From Paenibacillus andongensis (GTDB taxonomy: Bacteria; Bacillota; Bacilli; Paenibacillales; NBRC-103111): a stretch of DNA of 64,000 bases. The translations under genes and the position numbers were made by a program. The stretch spans positions 5,587,001-5,651,000 of the forward strand of contig NZ_CP104467.1 of NCBI RefSeq assembly GCF_025369935.1, written 5' to 3'. The first letter of the stretch is position 1. The number at the start of each line of letters is the position of its first letter. Under the pieces are notes generated by a model. It was given only the letters and a program-made list of their open reading frames with translations. It was not told the DNA's origin and searched no databases. Shown here piece by piece: positions 43,475 through 52,334 of the stretch.

Positions 43475-44006
43475 ACTCTTTAATGAGACTTGCAATTTTC
43501 TTATCCAAATCTCTAGGAGAGAGTACATGAACGACTTCACGAATGACCCCATTTTTATCGATTAAGAAACTGGTTGGAATGGCAACTACCCGATAGGTAT
43601 CCGCGTTCGTTCCTTGCTTGTCTAACAACACCGGAAATGGGTATTTGTAGGTTTCCACAAATTTCGTTATGTTCTCCATTTTATCACCAGGTGTCACATT
43701 GACCGCATAGAGATCAAACTGCCCTTGATATTTGTTATACACATTTACCAAATCCGGTGCTTCTTCCTCGCACGGACCACACCATGAAGCCCAGAAATTA
43801 ACGAACAAAGGCTTCTCACGCGGTCCACCTACCGTGTATTCTTTCCCATCAAGCCCTTTTAACGTAAACGAAGGAGCCAAGAAATTCACTTTTGGCGCTT
43901 GTTCCGTAGGCATAAGCGTCTCTTTATTCTGGCGCTGGGCATTTTGATAAACAGCAAATCCAGCTAATATAACAACCAAGGCGATCACAAACATATTTTT
44001 CTTCAA
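43473..44006 (-). CDS. membrane-anchored thioredoxin-like protein, ResA/YneN type
   Basis: Extracytoplasmic thiol-disulfide oxidoreductase of 177 residues. One membrane anchor (residues 5-20), then an AhpC/TSA-Redoxin fold domain with active site WCGPC (Cys76, Cys79) and cis-Pro in AIPTSFLIDKNG near residue 142. WCGPC is the YneN/StoA form, not the CEPC of ResA proper, so a role in cytochrome c maturation is only one option. It has no ccdA or res genes nearby. Confidence 0.88.
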   Translation of the reverse strand: MKKNMFVIALVVILAGFAVYQNAQRQNKETLMPTEQAPKVNFLAPSFTLKGLDGKEYTVGGPREKPLFVNFWASWCGPCEEEAPDLVNVYNKYQGQFDLYAVNVTPGDKMENITKFVETYKYPFPVLLDKQGTNADTYRVVAIPTSFLIDKNGVIREVVHVLSPRDLDKKIASLIKE

Positions 44007-44142
44007 AGCATTTCCACCTCCACTCTGTCTATATTATCTCCAATTCCTCGTAAATTCCAACATTGAGAATGATCCAAAGTATGCTTTCAACTTAAATGGG
44101 AAAAGTAAACATACAACCTGTTCTGAAAGGACTCCCATTATC

Positions 44143-45441
44143 ATGACTACAAAAGCAGCCTCGGGCAAAAAATTTTCCAAAAACATATTTGAAGAGAGCC
44201 CTGAAAAGAAATCTAAAAACAATTCCAAAAACAATTCCAAGAAAGGTCACATCTGGGAATATGTCGCCATTGCAACAATCCCTTTAGTTCTCGTTCTAGG
44301 TAATTCCATGCTAGTCCCTATTTTGCCTGATATGCAGGAAAAAATGGGTATATCCCGTTTTCAAAGTTCACTCGTCATCACCCTATTTTCAATTACAGCC
44401 GGACTCATCATTCCTGTGTCAGGTTATTTGTCAGACCGTTTCACACGTAAAGCTGTCATCATTCCTTCCTTGATCATATACGGTTCTGCTGGCGTTCTAG
44501 CAGGCTTTGCAGCCGTTTGGAATACCTATCCCCTGTTGATAGCTGCACGAGCGATACAAGGACTTGGCGCCGCAGGTACAGCCCCTATTGCAATGGCACT
44601 TGTTGGTGATTTATACAAGGGCGGGGAAGCAAGTAAAGCGCTTGGACTCATCGAGGCATCTAACGGTACAGGCAAAGTTGTAAGTCCTATTTTAGGTTCA
44701 TTAATAGCCTTAATCAGTTGGTTTGCCCCGTTTTTCGCCTTTCCTATCTTCTGTGTCTTAGCGCTGCTCGCTGTTATCTTTTTGATTAAAGAACCACCCA
44801 AAGACAAGGAAGCTGAGCCTCTTAAGCAATATTTGAAACAAATTGGCACGATTCTTAGAGAAAAAGGCCACTGGCTCATCCCTGCGTTTTTCGCTGGCTC
44901 CGTTACGCTTTTTATATTGTTTGGTGTCCTCTTTTACTTATCACAAATACTAGAAGAAGCACCTTACAGCATTGAAGGTATACGCAAAGGACTTATTCTT
45001 GCTATCCCCTTGCTCGGTATGGTCATCACTTCTTACACGACCGGCGCCTTAATCAAACAAAACGGCACACTCATGCGCTGGTTAATGAACATCGGCCTTA
45101 TTCTAATGACCGTTTCGTTAGCTTTAGCCATCTTTCTAAATGCCAATCTCTACCTATTCATCGGCTTACTTACGCTCAGCGGTATTGGCACAGGCCTCCT
45201 GCTGCCTTGTTTAAATACACTGATTACTGGCTCTGTAGAGCGTGAGCAGCGCGGTATGATAACTTCTTTGTACAACAGTCTCCGTTTCATTGGCGTGGCC
45301 TTTGGACCACCACTTTTCGGATGGCTCATGAACATTTCGCACAAAACTATATTCATTACCGTATCTTCCATGGCGCTTCTTATGCTTGCACTCGTGTTCT
45401 TCTTTATTAAGCCTAAAGGGGAAATGAATAAAAAAGCATGA
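44143..45441 (+). CDS. MFS drug-efflux-type transporter (DHA1 family)
   Basis: Membrane antiporter of 432 residues with 12 predicted segments. The motif GYLSDRFTRKAVI between segments 2 and 3 and the GLGAAGTAPIAMALVGDLY region in segment 5 are typical of the DHA1 drug efflux group. The cytosolic N-terminus is unusually long and basic (about 38 residues) and contains the short repeat KKSKNNSKNNSKK. No regulator is adjacent. Followed after 49 bases by the JAMM peptidase gene on the same strand. Confidence 0.88.
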   Translation: MTTKAASGKKFSKNIFEESPEKKSKNNSKNNSKKGHIWEYVAIATIPLVLVLGNSMLVPILPDMQEKMGISRFQSSLVITLFSITAGLIIPVSGYLSDRFTRKAVIIPSLIIYGSAGVLAGFAAVWNTYPLLIAARAIQGLGAAGTAPIAMALVGDLYKGGEASKALGLIEASNGTGKVVSPILGSLIALISWFAPFFAFPIFCVLALLAVIFLIKEPPKDKEAEPLKQYLKQIGTILREKGHWLIPAFFAGSVTLFILFGVLFYLSQILEEAPYSIEGIRKGLILAIPLLGMVITSYTTGALIKQNGTLMRWLMNIGLILMTVSLALAIFLNANLYLFIGLLTLSGIGTGLLLPCLNTLITGSVEREQRGMITSLYNSLRFIGVAFGPPLFGWLMNISHKTIFITVSSMALLMLALVFFFIKPKGEMNKKA

Positions 45442-45490
45442 TATACTAACCTCATTCTAACATGAACCGTTATTAGGAGAGGTGATAGCG

Positions 45491-45919
45491 TTGAACGTAT
45501 ATATAAATGCAGAGCTATATAACGATCTTATCTCCCATAGCTTTAAGCAACTCCCCGAAGAAGCATGCGGCTTCATTCTTGGCGGACAAGCTCATAACAA
45601 GAATGAAGAACTGCATGCGAGTACCTTCATTCCTTTTCGTAATATCGCAAGCACGCCATGGAATCGTTTTGAAATAAACCCCATAGAGATGCTGCCATAT
45701 CTTATGGACAACAATAACCCGGTGATCGGCCTTTTCCATTCGCACCCGACGGCTCCTCCAGTTCCTTCGGAACAGGATCTACAAACCCTTTGGCATTCTA
45801 TTCCTACCTACTGGATCTTATCTACACAACAACCACAGCACCCCGAACTACAGCTTTACCAAATAAAAAAAGCCCCCCAGACCACTTATCACAAACTTGC
45901 GTTTGTTATCGGTCAGTGA
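45491..45919 (+). CDS. JAMM/MPN-type metallopeptidase
   Basis: Zinc isopeptidase-like protein of 142 residues. The JAMM motif is complete: Glu in PEEACGF near residue 24, His83 and His85 in FHSHPTAPP, Ser93 and Asp96 in PSEQD. Bacterial relatives (Mec+ type) cleave cysteine or other groups from ubiquitin-like sulfur carriers. No sulfur-carrier gene is adjacent. The frame begins with GTG at 45482, but AGGAGAGGTG fits better to TTG at 45491. Its 3' end overlaps the converging exonuclease gene by seven bases. Confidence 0.85.
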   Translation: MNVYINAELYNDLISHSFKQLPEEACGFILGGQAHNKNEELHASTFIPFRNIASTPWNRFEINPIEMLPYLMDNNNPVIGLFHSHPTAPPVPSEQDLQTLWHSIPTYWILSTQQPQHPELQLYQIKKAPQTTYHKLAFVIGQ

Positions 45920-46647
45920 TGGCTTAATAAGGCGTACAAATCCCCTAAGGTATCTACATTTCTTGATTTTATTTCCTCCATGAATCTAGACCATAGCTGC
46001 GCAGTCATAAGGGAATCCTCAAGCGCATGGTGACGATTCGTTACCGGTATATCATAAGCATGAAGCAGGGAGTCCAAACTCAAATTTTTCCGCTTTGGCA
46101 TCAACCATTTGGCGATCATCATGGTATCGAGAACACGATGTGATAAGCTCACTTTGGACGTGCGCCATAGGGCTGAATTCAAGAAATTTTTATCGTGCCC
46201 GGTTGCATGAGCAACCAGTATTCTCTGCCCAACAAACTCCAAGAAGTCGCTTAACACTCCTATTAATTCAGGTGCGTCAGCTGCCATTTCGTTCGTAATG
46301 CCGGTTAGCTCAACAATCTCATCTGGGATCTTACGCTTTGGATTTACCATACTATAGAATGTATGATTACTTTGCACTTCACCGCCAATGACAGAGACGC
46401 CTCCGAACGAAATAATTTCATCGCCGTTATACGGAGAGAAGCCCGTCGTCTCCAAATCAAATACGACGATTTCCATCGAGTGAAGCGGTATCTCAAACAA
46501 AGAATCTTTCCTTTGCTCCTTCAACATAGATCGAATAAAAGCCATCTGCTGAGCACTCTGCGCATCAAACATGGACGTAAGCGCTGGTGTAAGACCACCC
46601 ATTTTGTACAAATGCCACATTCGCCCAGCCGGACGCATATCTTTCAT
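45913..46647 (-). CDS. DnaQ-like DEDDh 3'-5' exonuclease
   Basis: Exonuclease of 244 residues related to the epsilon subunit of DNA polymerase III. After an N-terminal extension of about 55 residues, motif I is VVFDLETTGFSP, motif II lies around AHATGHDKNFLNSAL, and motif III is HHALEDSLMTAQL with the DEDDh histidine. The start at 46647 follows AGAGGTG; a longer frame to 46680 lacks a site. It sits behind a DUF294 nucleotidyltransferase gene, a pairing seen in many bacteria, and here both follow amtB. No terminator separates it from the converging JAMM gene. Confidence 0.88.
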   Translation of the reverse strand: MKDMRPAGRMWHLYKMGGLTPALTSMFDAQSAQQMAFIRSMLKEQRKDSLFEIPLHSMEIVVFDLETTGFSPYNGDEIISFGGVSVIGGEVQSNHTFYSMVNPKRKIPDEIVELTGITNEMAADAPELIGVLSDFLEFVGQRILVAHATGHDKNFLNSALWRTSKVSLSHRVLDTMMIAKWLMPKRKNLSLDSLLHAYDIPVTNRHHALEDSLMTAQLWSRFMEEIKSRNVDTLGDLYALLSHH

Positions 46648-46694
46648 CTCGAATTCACCTCTCCCTACCCAATGAAACATAAATCCTGTTATTT

Positions 46695-47777
46695 CTAACC
46701 TTTTTCTGTCTCTATGTGTGAATCGATTGATTTTCTAACGTACTTTTGTAATTCGATCCCTGTACGTAAGCAATGTTTTAATTCTTGCTTTATCTCTTTG
46801 GATAGTTGATCTGCGTTTAGTTTCCCTCTCGTTGTATACATCTCATTATCAAGCTGATAAGGTGTCAAATCTCTAAGCTTAAGCGCAACTCCAAAAGCTG
46901 CCTGCCATTCAACTGCTAATTGCTTAGGGATGAAAGAGGTTTCCTGCAGCAGTCTAATTCTCTCCAACGTAGATGAATGCATGATCCCTGCTTGGATAGC
47001 AAGAAGTCGAATCCCATTTACAATAGGAATATAGGCGCCATACTTAATGTCAAACCCGCCTGCATCCTCCCCATATCTCTCCGTGATCAAATGTCCGAAT
47101 ACGCCCAGTGTTATTCTGTGATGGAGTGTGTTGGACAACAAATACTTTAAGATACTCGGATGCTCCTGAACATAAGCATAAAACTCACCTTTGAGCCGAT
47201 CTACGAGAGCTTTTGAACCGAAGATACAGCGCATATCAGCAAGGATGAGCAAATAGCGAACATTTTCCCAATCCGGCTCCATAAACCATGCTGTCATCAT
47301 CTCAATATACAAGGATATCGGCTTTCGCCACTGCTTGTTGCTCGAGATCACATTACCTTCACATGGTGGATAGCCTAAAATATCCAACCCGCGAAGGATA
47401 CATTCTACAAGTTTGATAAAATAGTCATCTAATTCTTCATCTGTGTGATCTTCACTTTCTTCATAAATAAGTCCGTTATCTTGATCACTCCAAAGCGTTT
47501 GTTCACGTCTTCCTCCACTGCCGAGCAATATAAATGCATAAGGAACGGGCGGTTTTCCGAACCCTTCATCCTCCAACATATGTTCAGCCAGTTCTATCGT
47601 CCTATGAATAAAGGCATCGTGAATTTGATTTATTTTCCGCCCAATTTCAAGTGAATGAGAGAAAAGGAGATGCTCCCGAAACATCTCATGCACCTGATCT
47701 CTGGTTATTCGCATCTCATCGAACTGTTCCGATTGATAGATGCGTTCCAGGATCTGTTCCATTGAGAGATGATTCAT
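46695..47777 (-). CDS. DUF294 nucleotidyltransferase-like protein
   Basis: Cytosolic protein of 360 residues resembling the nucleotidyltransferase region of GlnD. The N-terminal helical part (1-75) precedes LLGSGGRREQTLWSDQDNGLIYE (about 84-106), which carries the GSxGRxE and DxD nucleotidyltransferase motif; a DUF294 C-terminal substrate-binding helical domain follows (about 215-350). CBS domains found in many relatives are absent. It lies 39 bases behind amtB and 47 before the exonuclease gene. GlnD uridylylates PII, but no PII gene is here, so its target is unknown. Confidence 0.88.
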   Translation of the reverse strand: MNHLSMEQILERIYQSEQFDEMRITRDQVHEMFREHLLFSHSLEIGRKINQIHDAFIHRTIELAEHMLEDEGFGKPPVPYAFILLGSGGRREQTLWSDQDNGLIYEESEDHTDEELDDYFIKLVECILRGLDILGYPPCEGNVISSNKQWRKPISLYIEMMTAWFMEPDWENVRYLLILADMRCIFGSKALVDRLKGEFYAYVQEHPSILKYLLSNTLHHRITLGVFGHLITERYGEDAGGFDIKYGAYIPIVNGIRLLAIQAGIMHSSTLERIRLLQETSFIPKQLAVEWQAAFGVALKLRDLTPYQLDNEMYTTRGKLNADQLSKEIKQELKHCLRTGIELQKYVRKSIDSHIETEKG

Positions 47778-47816
47778 GTTGCATCCCCTTTGCTCTAGTA
47801 GAAAGTGTATGTGGTA

Positions 47817-49202
47817 TTAAACGGACACGCCGTTTTGAGCTGCTTTTTTCATTTGTTCCGGATATCCGTATGAACCATGTTCAGACAAATCCAGACCGAT
47901 AATTTCTTCTTCTTCTGTAACACGAAGACCAATTGTAGCTTTCAGTATACCTAAGATAATGAAGGAAAGTACAAGTACGAATGCAAGAGCTCCGAATACG
48001 CCAAGCGCTTGAATACCTAACTGATGTAAGCCACCACCGTAGAATAATCCCGGACCACCAACTGCAACCTTAGCCGAAAGCTCAGGTGTAGCGAACAAAC
48101 CAGTGGAAAGAGTCCCCCAAATACCTGCGATACCATGAACAGAGAAAGCATAGATCGGATCGTCGATGCCAGCTCTTTCGAACCATTGTGCTGTGAAGAA
48201 GGTAACAATACCGGCAACCGCACCGATAACGATAGCTGCCCAAGTATCTACGAAGGCACAAGCTGCAGTAATCGCAACTAGCGCTGCAAGAACACCGTTC
48301 AACATGCTAGGAATATCGGCTTTACCGAAGTACATCCAAGAAATAATGAGAGCCGCAACCCCGCCTGCCGCAGCAGCCATGTTCGTTGTCAGAGCGATAT
48401 AACCAAAGAACCCATCACCCATCGCACTTAGTGTACTACCTGGGTTGAAACCGAACCAACCGATCCAAAGAATGATAACACCGAGGACGGACAATACTTG
48501 GTTGTGACCTGGAATCAAGTTTGGCGTTTTATCTTTATTATATTTGCCAATACGTGGTTTTAACAAGATAGTAGCTACAAGGGCTGCTGTTGCACCTTGT
48601 AAGTGAACAACCGTTGATCCCGCGAAATCTTGCATACCAAGCTTGCTCAACCAGCCGCCGCCCCATACCCAGTGAGCAACGATTGGATAAATCACGACTG
48701 TAAACAAAATGCCGAAGATGAAGTAAACTGGAAGTTTTGCTCTTTCTGCAAATCCACCCCACGCAATCGCTAAGGATACTCCTGCGAAAGCTAATTGGAA
48801 CAAGAATTTAATACCAATAGGTACATCTGAGAAAGAAAGGGATCCAAATGCCGCTGCCGCTTGATCTTCTAAACCTGTAACGAAGAAGCCCGTCGTTCCG
48901 AAGAAAGCATTTCCGTCACCGAAGGCAAAACCGAAACCTACAGCCCAGAAAGCGATGGCGCATAAGCCAAAAGTTAAAATTGTTTTACCGGCTACGTGAC
49001 CGGCATTTTTCATTCGAGTAGACCCCGCTTCTAATAAAGCAAAACCAGCTTGCATGAAGATGACCAAAATAGCTGCTAACATCACCCAAACTGCATCGAT
49101 TGCACTTTGAAGTTGGGGTACTGTCGCTTCATCTGCAGCAAATGCAAGAGTAGGGAACAATAATGCCATAACGCCGAAAGCTAACAACAACTTCTTAACC
49201 AT
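47817..49202 (-). CDS. amtB: ammonium transporter
   Basis: Ammonia channel of 461 residues with an N-terminal signal-like segment (cleaved near FAADE, about 22) and 11 membrane spans. Typical family motifs include DAVWVMLAAILVIFMQAGFA, GGFAERAK, FAGSTVVHLQGA with its pore His, and FSVHGIAGIWGTL with the second pore His. The ATG at 49202 follows AAAGGAAG; the longer frame to 49238 would run through the operator. A GlnR/TnrA box and a strong promoter precede it. Unusually the usual PII gene glnK does not follow; DUF294 and DnaQ-like genes do. Confidence 0.95.
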   Translation of the reverse strand: MVKKLLLAFGVMALLFPTLAFAADEATVPQLQSAIDAVWVMLAAILVIFMQAGFALLEAGSTRMKNAGHVAGKTILTFGLCAIAFWAVGFGFAFGDGNAFFGTTGFFVTGLEDQAAAAFGSLSFSDVPIGIKFLFQLAFAGVSLAIAWGGFAERAKLPVYFIFGILFTVVIYPIVAHWVWGGGWLSKLGMQDFAGSTVVHLQGATAALVATILLKPRIGKYNKDKTPNLIPGHNQVLSVLGVIILWIGWFGFNPGSTLSAMGDGFFGYIALTTNMAAAAGGVAALIISWMYFGKADIPSMLNGVLAALVAITAACAFVDTWAAIVIGAVAGIVTFFTAQWFERAGIDDPIYAFSVHGIAGIWGTLSTGLFATPELSAKVAVGGPGLFYGGGLHQLGIQALGVFGALAFVLVLSFIILGILKATIGLRVTEEEEIIGLDLSEHGSYGYPEQMKKAAQNGVSV

Positions 49203-49220
49203 ACGACCACTTCCTTTTAA

Positions 49221-49237
49221 TGTTATATTAAGTAACA
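49221..49237 (-). promoter_or_regulatory. GlnR/TnrA box in front of amtB
   Basis: TGTTACTTAATATAACA matches the TGTNA-N7-TNACA consensus at every fixed position. It lies 15-31 bases downstream of the predicted transcription start, a position expected for repression. Confidence 0.88.
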
Positions 49238-49258
49238 TATAATGAAACTCTTAATGTC

Positions 49259-49287
49259 ATTATATACAGGTTAAATGGGTTTGACAA
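49259..49287 (-). promoter_or_regulatory. sigma-A promoter of amtB
   Basis: On the minus strand TTGTCA (49287-49282) and TATAAT (49264-49259) are 17 bases apart; start near 49252. The rest of the 305-base gap between amtB and the merR gene (49203-49507) shows nothing further except a possible weak plus-strand promoter near 49428-49460. Confidence 0.85.
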
Positions 49288-49507
49288 TAGGATTTTCTTT
49301 AATAAATTGAAAAAAACGAAAAATAACCTGACATCGAACAGGCATAATTCGTGTTTTCGCTCATAGATCGAGTAAAATGTTACAATTCCTATCCTAAAGT
49401 CAATGTCAGCTTTGAAAAGTATTACGTTTGACTGTACGGTTTGTAATCAGTTATCATTAATATATAGAAGAACTCATTCATAACATTGGAGTAGAGGTGA
49501 ATTTATT

Positions 49508-49948
49508 ATGGGGAAAGAGAAGCTTTATAAAATCGGAGAACTAGCCAAACTTGCCGATGTCAGTTCTCGAACCATTGATTACTACACCAAGTTGAACTTG
49601 ATAGAACCAGAGAAAAGATCAGATACCAATTACCGCCTTTATAGCGATGAAACTTTGACTCGACTTAAACGTATTGAATCTATGAAGAACGAGAAATATA
49701 CCTTAGAGGAAATCAAAGCGAATTTACAACAATGGAGTAAAGTGTCCCCAGATGATACAGTGAGAGATAAGCTGACATCAATCCAACTTCATTTAGAACA
49801 GTTAATGAAAGAAGCTAAAGAGTTGGGACCCATCATCCAACAGTTGAAACCAAATCAAATGAAGAAGCTTTCCCGTATACTTACTCAGCCAACAGCGGCC
49901 TGTATTGAAGCGCTCATTGTTCTTCTAGGTAAAAATCCGTTCTCGTAA
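49508..49948 (+). CDS. MerR family transcriptional regulator
   Basis: DNA-binding protein of 146 residues. The N-terminal winged helix-turn-helix (YKIGELAKLADVSSRTIDYYTKLNLIEP, given here by its ends YKIGEL and LIEP) covers residues 7-75 and is followed by a coiled-coil dimerisation helix. The C-terminus has no metal-binding Cys cluster. It is longer than GlnR and lacks its C-terminal signal region, so it is unlikely to be GlnR. It precedes the yugP-type peptidase gene by 22 bases and is probably co-transcribed. Confidence 0.85.
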   Translation: MGKEKLYKIGELAKLADVSSRTIDYYTKLNLIEPEKRSDTNYRLYSDETLTRLKRIESMKNEKYTLEEIKANLQQWSKVSPDDTVRDKLTSIQLHLEQLMKEAKELGPIIQQLKPNQMKKLSRILTQPTAACIEALIVLLGKNPFS

Positions 49949-49970
49949 CAAAAATACGGAGGAATGTCAA

Positions 49971-50660
49971 ATGTTTTTTCATCCCATGGATTTTCTCATT
50001 ATTATTGCATTCGGACTTTCGTTGTGGGCCTCGTTTCGAGTTCGGGGAACATTCAACAAATGGTCAGAGGTTCCCATTTATTCAGGAATGACAGGTGCTC
50101 AGGCAGCAAGACGCATGCTTGATGCCAACGGACTATATGATGTCCCTGTTGAAGCGGTACCCGGAACTCTTTCAGATCACTATGATCCGATAGCCAGAGT
50201 TGTACGTCTATCTGAACCAGTTTACTACCAAAGCTCCATATCAGCTGTCGCTGTCGCCTGTCACGAGGTAGGCCATGCCATTCAACACCAAGTACACTAT
50301 CCTATGCTTGTTGCAAGGCACCACATGTTCCCGGTTGTTAATTTCGCTTCCGGTGTAGCTCCCTTGCTCATATTAGCCGGTTTCTTGTTCCAGCAGATCC
50401 CATGGTTACTTGGACTAGGCATTATCTTCTTCGCAGCTGCTGTTGCTTTTCAATTAGTAACACTGCCTGTCGAATTTAACGCCAGCTCAAGAGCCCGAGA
50501 TTTAATGATCGCTGAAGGCTTCATCTCTAATGAAGAAGAACGCGGAGTAGCCAAGGTATTAAATGCAGCCGCACTTACGTATGTTGCTGCCGCATTAATC
50601 TCCGTTCTTGAACTTCTGAAATATATCATGATATTCAATGGCCGTAATAGTGACGATTAA
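49971..50660 (+). CDS. yugP: membrane zinc metallopeptidase, YugP family
   Basis: Membrane protein of 229 residues with an N-terminal span (6-22) and several C-terminal spans (about 122-165, 195-220). The zinc motif HEVGH lies at residues 98-102 (VACHEVGHAIQH). The GMTGAQAARRMLDANGL segment near residue 39 is typical of the family. GGAGG precedes the ATG at proper spacing. Substrate unknown; co-transcribed with the MerR gene. Confidence 0.9.
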   Translation: MFFHPMDFLIIIAFGLSLWASFRVRGTFNKWSEVPIYSGMTGAQAARRMLDANGLYDVPVEAVPGTLSDHYDPIARVVRLSEPVYYQSSISAVAVACHEVGHAIQHQVHYPMLVARHHMFPVVNFASGVAPLLILAGFLFQQIPWLLGLGIIFFAAAVAFQLVTLPVEFNASSRARDLMIAEGFISNEEERGVAKVLNAAALTYVAAALISVLELLKYIMIFNGRNSDD

Positions 50661-50662
50661 AC

Positions 50663-50715
50663 AAAAAAGCTCATCTTGTAAGGTGTCATTCATACACCTA
50701 AGATGAGCTTTTTTT
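50663..50715. terminator. bidirectional terminator
   Basis: AAAAAGCTCATCTT and AAGATGAGCTTTTTTT with an inner GGTGT/ACACC stem; it serves yugP and the converging LysR-type gene. Confidence 0.92.
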
Positions 50716-51599
50716 CATTGAAAATAATCACATAGAAACCGCCTGAAAACCTCAGCCACCAAGGGCAGCTTTTCACTTTTTCGGCAAATTAAACCAACAG
50801 TTCTAGTGACAACAGGATCAGTCACACGAATTTTGACCGGCTGCATTTGGCCGTTTTCCATTAAAGCCATGGAAGGAAGCAAGCTGACCCCCATACCCGC
50901 GGCTACTAGCCCACGAATGGTATCTGTTTCTTCCCCTTCGAACTCAATCTTCGGAACGAAGCCCGCTTTCAAGCAAGCCTCCATCACAATCGTACGCAGC
51001 GTATATTCTTCACTAAACATAACGAATGGCTCATTCTTTAACTGCTCCAGTCGTATGGATGTGTAATCAGCAAGAATATGGTTGGAGGGAATAATCGCAT
51101 ACAACTCTTCGGTCAACAAAATTTCACCTGAAACATGTTCATGTGTTTCAGGAAATGGCGAAATGAAAGCCAGATCTATTTCTCCCTTAGAGACATCTCG
51201 GATTAACGACGTATACGTCCCTTGACGAAGCCTAAATTTAACATTAGGGTGATCTTTTTTAAAGGCTGCAATGACAGCAGGGAGCAAATTGATGACCAGA
51301 CTATGTGGAAACCCAATACGAATCTCCCCAGCTTCCGGGTCAAGAAATTCATGTATTTCGCCAACAGCTCGTTCCAGGTCCGTCAATATCCCCTCGACCC
51401 GGCTTAAGAATAAATGACCTACTGAGGTAAGGTGAAGATTACGGCCTTTTTGCACAAACAAATTAATGCCCAGCTCTTCCTCCAAAAGATGAATCTGCCG
51501 GCTAACAGCCGACTGCGCAACATGCATTTCTTCCGCTGCTTGGGTCACATGCTGCTTTCTTGCTACTTTAACAAAGTACTGCAATTGTCTTAATTCCAC
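50715..51599 (-). CDS. LysR family regulator, GltC-like
   Basis: Regulator of 294 residues. The winged helix-turn-helix occupies residues 1-60 (MELRQLQYF, AAEEMHVAQSAVSRQI) and a LysR substrate-binding domain fills 90-290. Conserved pieces such as GEIRIGFPHSL, FRLRQGTY, GLVAAGMGVSLLP and RTVGLI resemble Bacillus GltC, the activator of glutamate synthase, but no gltAB lies here. It is transcribed away from tpx, which may be its neighbour by chance or its target. The GTG start follows GGGGGAT. Confidence 0.88.
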   Translation of the reverse strand: MELRQLQYFVKVARKQHVTQAAEEMHVAQSAVSRQIHLLEEELGINLFVQKGRNLHLTSVGHLFLSRVEGILTDLERAVGEIHEFLDPEAGEIRIGFPHSLVINLLPAVIAAFKKDHPNVKFRLRQGTYTSLIRDVSKGEIDLAFISPFPETHEHVSGEILLTEELYAIIPSNHILADYTSIRLEQLKNEPFVMFSEEYTLRTIVMEACLKAGFVPKIEFEGEETDTIRGLVAAGMGVSLLPSMALMENGQMQPVKIRVTDPVVTRTVGLICRKSEKLPLVAEVFRRFLCDYFQ

Positions 51600-51684
51600 T
51601 TGGATAAATCCCCCGACTTTTCTTCCATAATTACGAGCTTACAAAATCTTAAACATTTTTAAATTATAGCCTTACAGCAACGAT

Positions 51685-51714
51685 TGGACAACCTAAGTTC
51701 AAAAAGCTTATAAT
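51685..51714 (+). promoter_or_regulatory. promoter of tpx
   Basis: TGGACA at 51685-51690 and a perfect TATAAT at 51709-51714 are 18 bases apart. Confidence 0.6.
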
Positions 51715-51761
51715 AAATAGGTTGTTATTTGGCATGGAAAATAAAGGAGGAAACAGTTCAT

Positions 51762-52280
51762 ATGGCACAAGAACGTACTGGCGTTGCTACGATTAAAGGC
51801 AATCCGATTACTTTGGTAGGACCTGAAATTAAAGTGGGTGACAAAGCACCTAACTTCACAGTTAACAAAGATTTGATGACGCAAGTTTCCCTCGCAGATT
51901 ATGCAGGTAAAGTAAAGCTGATCAGCGTTGTTCCATCTTTGGATACAGGCGTTTGTGACGCACAAACTCGCCGCTTCAATGAAGAAGCAGCAGGTCTAGG
52001 CGACAATGTTGCTGTTCTGACCATCAGTGTTGATCTTCCTTTTGCACAATCCCGCTGGTGTGGCGCGGCAGGTATTGACAAAGTGATTACTTTGTCCGAT
52101 TACAAAACAAAATCCTTCGGCGAAGCGTATGGCGTTTTGATCAAAGAACTTCAACTTGATATGCGTTCCATTTTTGTCGTCGATGCGAATGATACTGTTC
52201 AATACGTTGAGTACCTTGGCGAAATGACGGCTCACCCTAATTATGAATCAGCTGTAGAAGCTGTCAAAAAATTAGTTTAA
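51762..52280 (+). CDS. tpx: thiol peroxidase (atypical 2-Cys peroxiredoxin)
   Basis: Peroxide-reducing enzyme of 172 residues. The peroxidatic Cys65 lies in PSLDTGVCDAQTRRF, with its supporting Thr and Arg, and the resolving Cys100 in SRWCGAAG; the spacing is as in Tpx and unlike Bcp. The frame opens at 51729, but AAAGGAGG fits the ATG at 51762 (MAQERTGVATIKGNP). It has its own promoter and terminator. Confidence 0.95.
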   Translation: MAQERTGVATIKGNPITLVGPEIKVGDKAPNFTVNKDLMTQVSLADYAGKVKLISVVPSLDTGVCDAQTRRFNEEAAGLGDNVAVLTISVDLPFAQSRWCGAAGIDKVITLSDYKTKSFGEAYGVLIKELQLDMRSIFVVDANDTVQYVEYLGEMTAHPNYESAVEAVKKLV

Positions 52281-52289
52281 TACGCACAA

Positions 52290-52334
52290 AATAAAACAGC
52301 AAGGAGGCCTAGCTTCCCTGCTGTTTTTGTTATC
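52290..52334. terminator. bidirectional terminator
   Basis: AAAACAGCAAGG and CCCTGCTGTTTTT with an inner GGCCTAGC region; ends tpx and overlaps the stop of the next minus-strand gene. Confidence 0.85.

Noticed and set aside
45482..45490. GTG start for the JAMM peptidase
   Set aside because: It lies inside the AGGAGAGGTG ribosome binding site; TTG at 45491 is correctly spaced.
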